In this document: positions 6,107-6,609 of the stretch, piece after piece
Numbering within the stretch: position 1 is the stretch's first letter
Layout of the letters: every line of letters begins with the position of its first letter
DNA from: an uncultured Clostridium sp.
GTDB lineage: Bacteria > Bacillota > Clostridia > Clostridiales > Clostridiaceae
Length of the DNA: 6,609 nucleotides
Reading direction: 5' to 3'
Assembly (NCBI GenBank): GCA_934777095.1
Contig: CAKVNP010000127.1
Location: 1-6,609 of the forward strand
Program-made: the position numbers and the translations under genes
Notes under the pieces: generated by a model
What the model saw: the letters and a program-made list of their open reading frames with translations, nothing else
Told to the model about the DNA's origin: nothing
The model's database searches: none

Positions 6107-6580
6107 ATGAAAAAAATATTAATTACAGCACTTATTTTATCAATGACTAGTGTATTATTTATCGCCTGTGGAAAAAATACTGGCAGTGCAAATAATGGGA
6201 CAGATAGTTCAATTGTTGAAAATGATGAAAATATAGAAAAAAATGATGAAGAGATAAAAGAAAATGAAGATGATGCTGAAGAGAAAGAAGATGACAGCGT
6301 AGAAGAAGCACCGGTAGAAGCTGATGATGTTGAAGAAGAGGAAAATGTAAATCTTACTAAAGAACAAGTGGAATCATTAGCAGCAGATTTATGCAGTAAT
6401 TACTATTCATATGAGGTAGATATTAATATTTCTGAGGAGCATAACGGAGTTATATACTACTATGTAGAAGTTAATGTTGGGCCACCAGATGAATTAATTA
6501 AGAAATTTATGATTGGTTCAGATGGACATTTATATAAGTATGATGATATTCAAAATGGAGTTTTTGAAGCCGTAAGATAA
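6107..6580 (+). CDS. Small lipoprotein with acidic linker, function unknown
   Basis: A 157-residue predicted lipoprotein. The N-terminus has a two-lysine start, a hydrophobic core (residues 4-19) and a lipobox-like FIAC with the acceptor Cys21. Phe at -3 is less usual than Leu but tolerated. After cleavage and lipidation the protein would sit on the outer face of the membrane. Residues about 22-37 are a Gly/Ser/Asn-rich spacer. Residues 38-80 are extremely acidic (25 Asp/Glu of 43, three Lys), probably a disordered linker. Residues 82-157 form a small domain beginning LTKEQVESLAADL, with a likely strand GVIYYYVEVNVG (114-125) and IGSDGHLYKYDD (136-147). That layout is loosely like PepSY-type domains, but I cannot assign it to a family. 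The lipoprotein class is well supported and the role is not known. It diverges from the TPR gene; no terminator is visible in the 29 bases after the stop. Confidence 0.8.
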   Translation: MKKILITALILSMTSVLFIACGKNTGSANNGTDSSIVENDENIEKNDEEIKENEDDAEEKEDDSVEEAPVEADDVEEEENVNLTKEQVESLAADLCSNYYSYEVDINISEEHNGVIYYYVEVNVGPPDELIKKFMIGSDGHLYKYDDIQNGVFEAVR

Positions 6581-6609
6581 TTTCAAAGAATTAGTACGTT
6601 ATAAATAAG

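Overview
The window is very AT-rich and reads like a low-GC Firmicute, most likely a Clostridium or close relative. The evidence is strong AT codon bias, strong GGAGG-type ribosome binding sites, compact hairpin-plus-T-run terminators, and a sensor kinase whose conserved blocks look clostridial. That genus-level call is from memory of such proteins, not from a search.

Layout: (1) At the left edge is a permease of the APC (amino acid-polyamine-organocation) superfamily. It lacks its first 45-50 residues, ends in a terminator, and resembles the arginine/agmatine antiporter AdiC. (2) A monocistronic AI-2E/PerM-family membrane protein follows, with its own sigma-A-type promoter and a strong terminator. 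(3) Next is a large (791 aa) membrane sensor histidine kinase: an eight-segment membrane domain, two PAS domains, HisKA, HATPase_c and a short C-terminal tail. It has its own extended -10 promoter and no response regulator beside it. (4) Converging on the kinase from the minus strand is a membrane-anchored TPR-repeat protein; the two genes share one hairpin that can terminate both transcripts. (5) Divergent from the TPR gene, across a 225-base gap with putative promoters both ways, is a small lipoprotein with a very acidic linker and an unassigned C-terminal domain.

Each gene appears to be its own transcription unit, so nothing here forms an operon. The theme is envelope functions: transport, sensing, and surface or membrane-anchored proteins. 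A functional link between neighbours cannot be supported from context alone. I saw no RNA gene, mobile element, CRISPR array or obvious horizontally acquired island, and no convincing undescribed multi-gene system. The items most worth a second look are the orphan kinase with its unusual sensor region and tail, and the substrate site of the AdiC-like permease.
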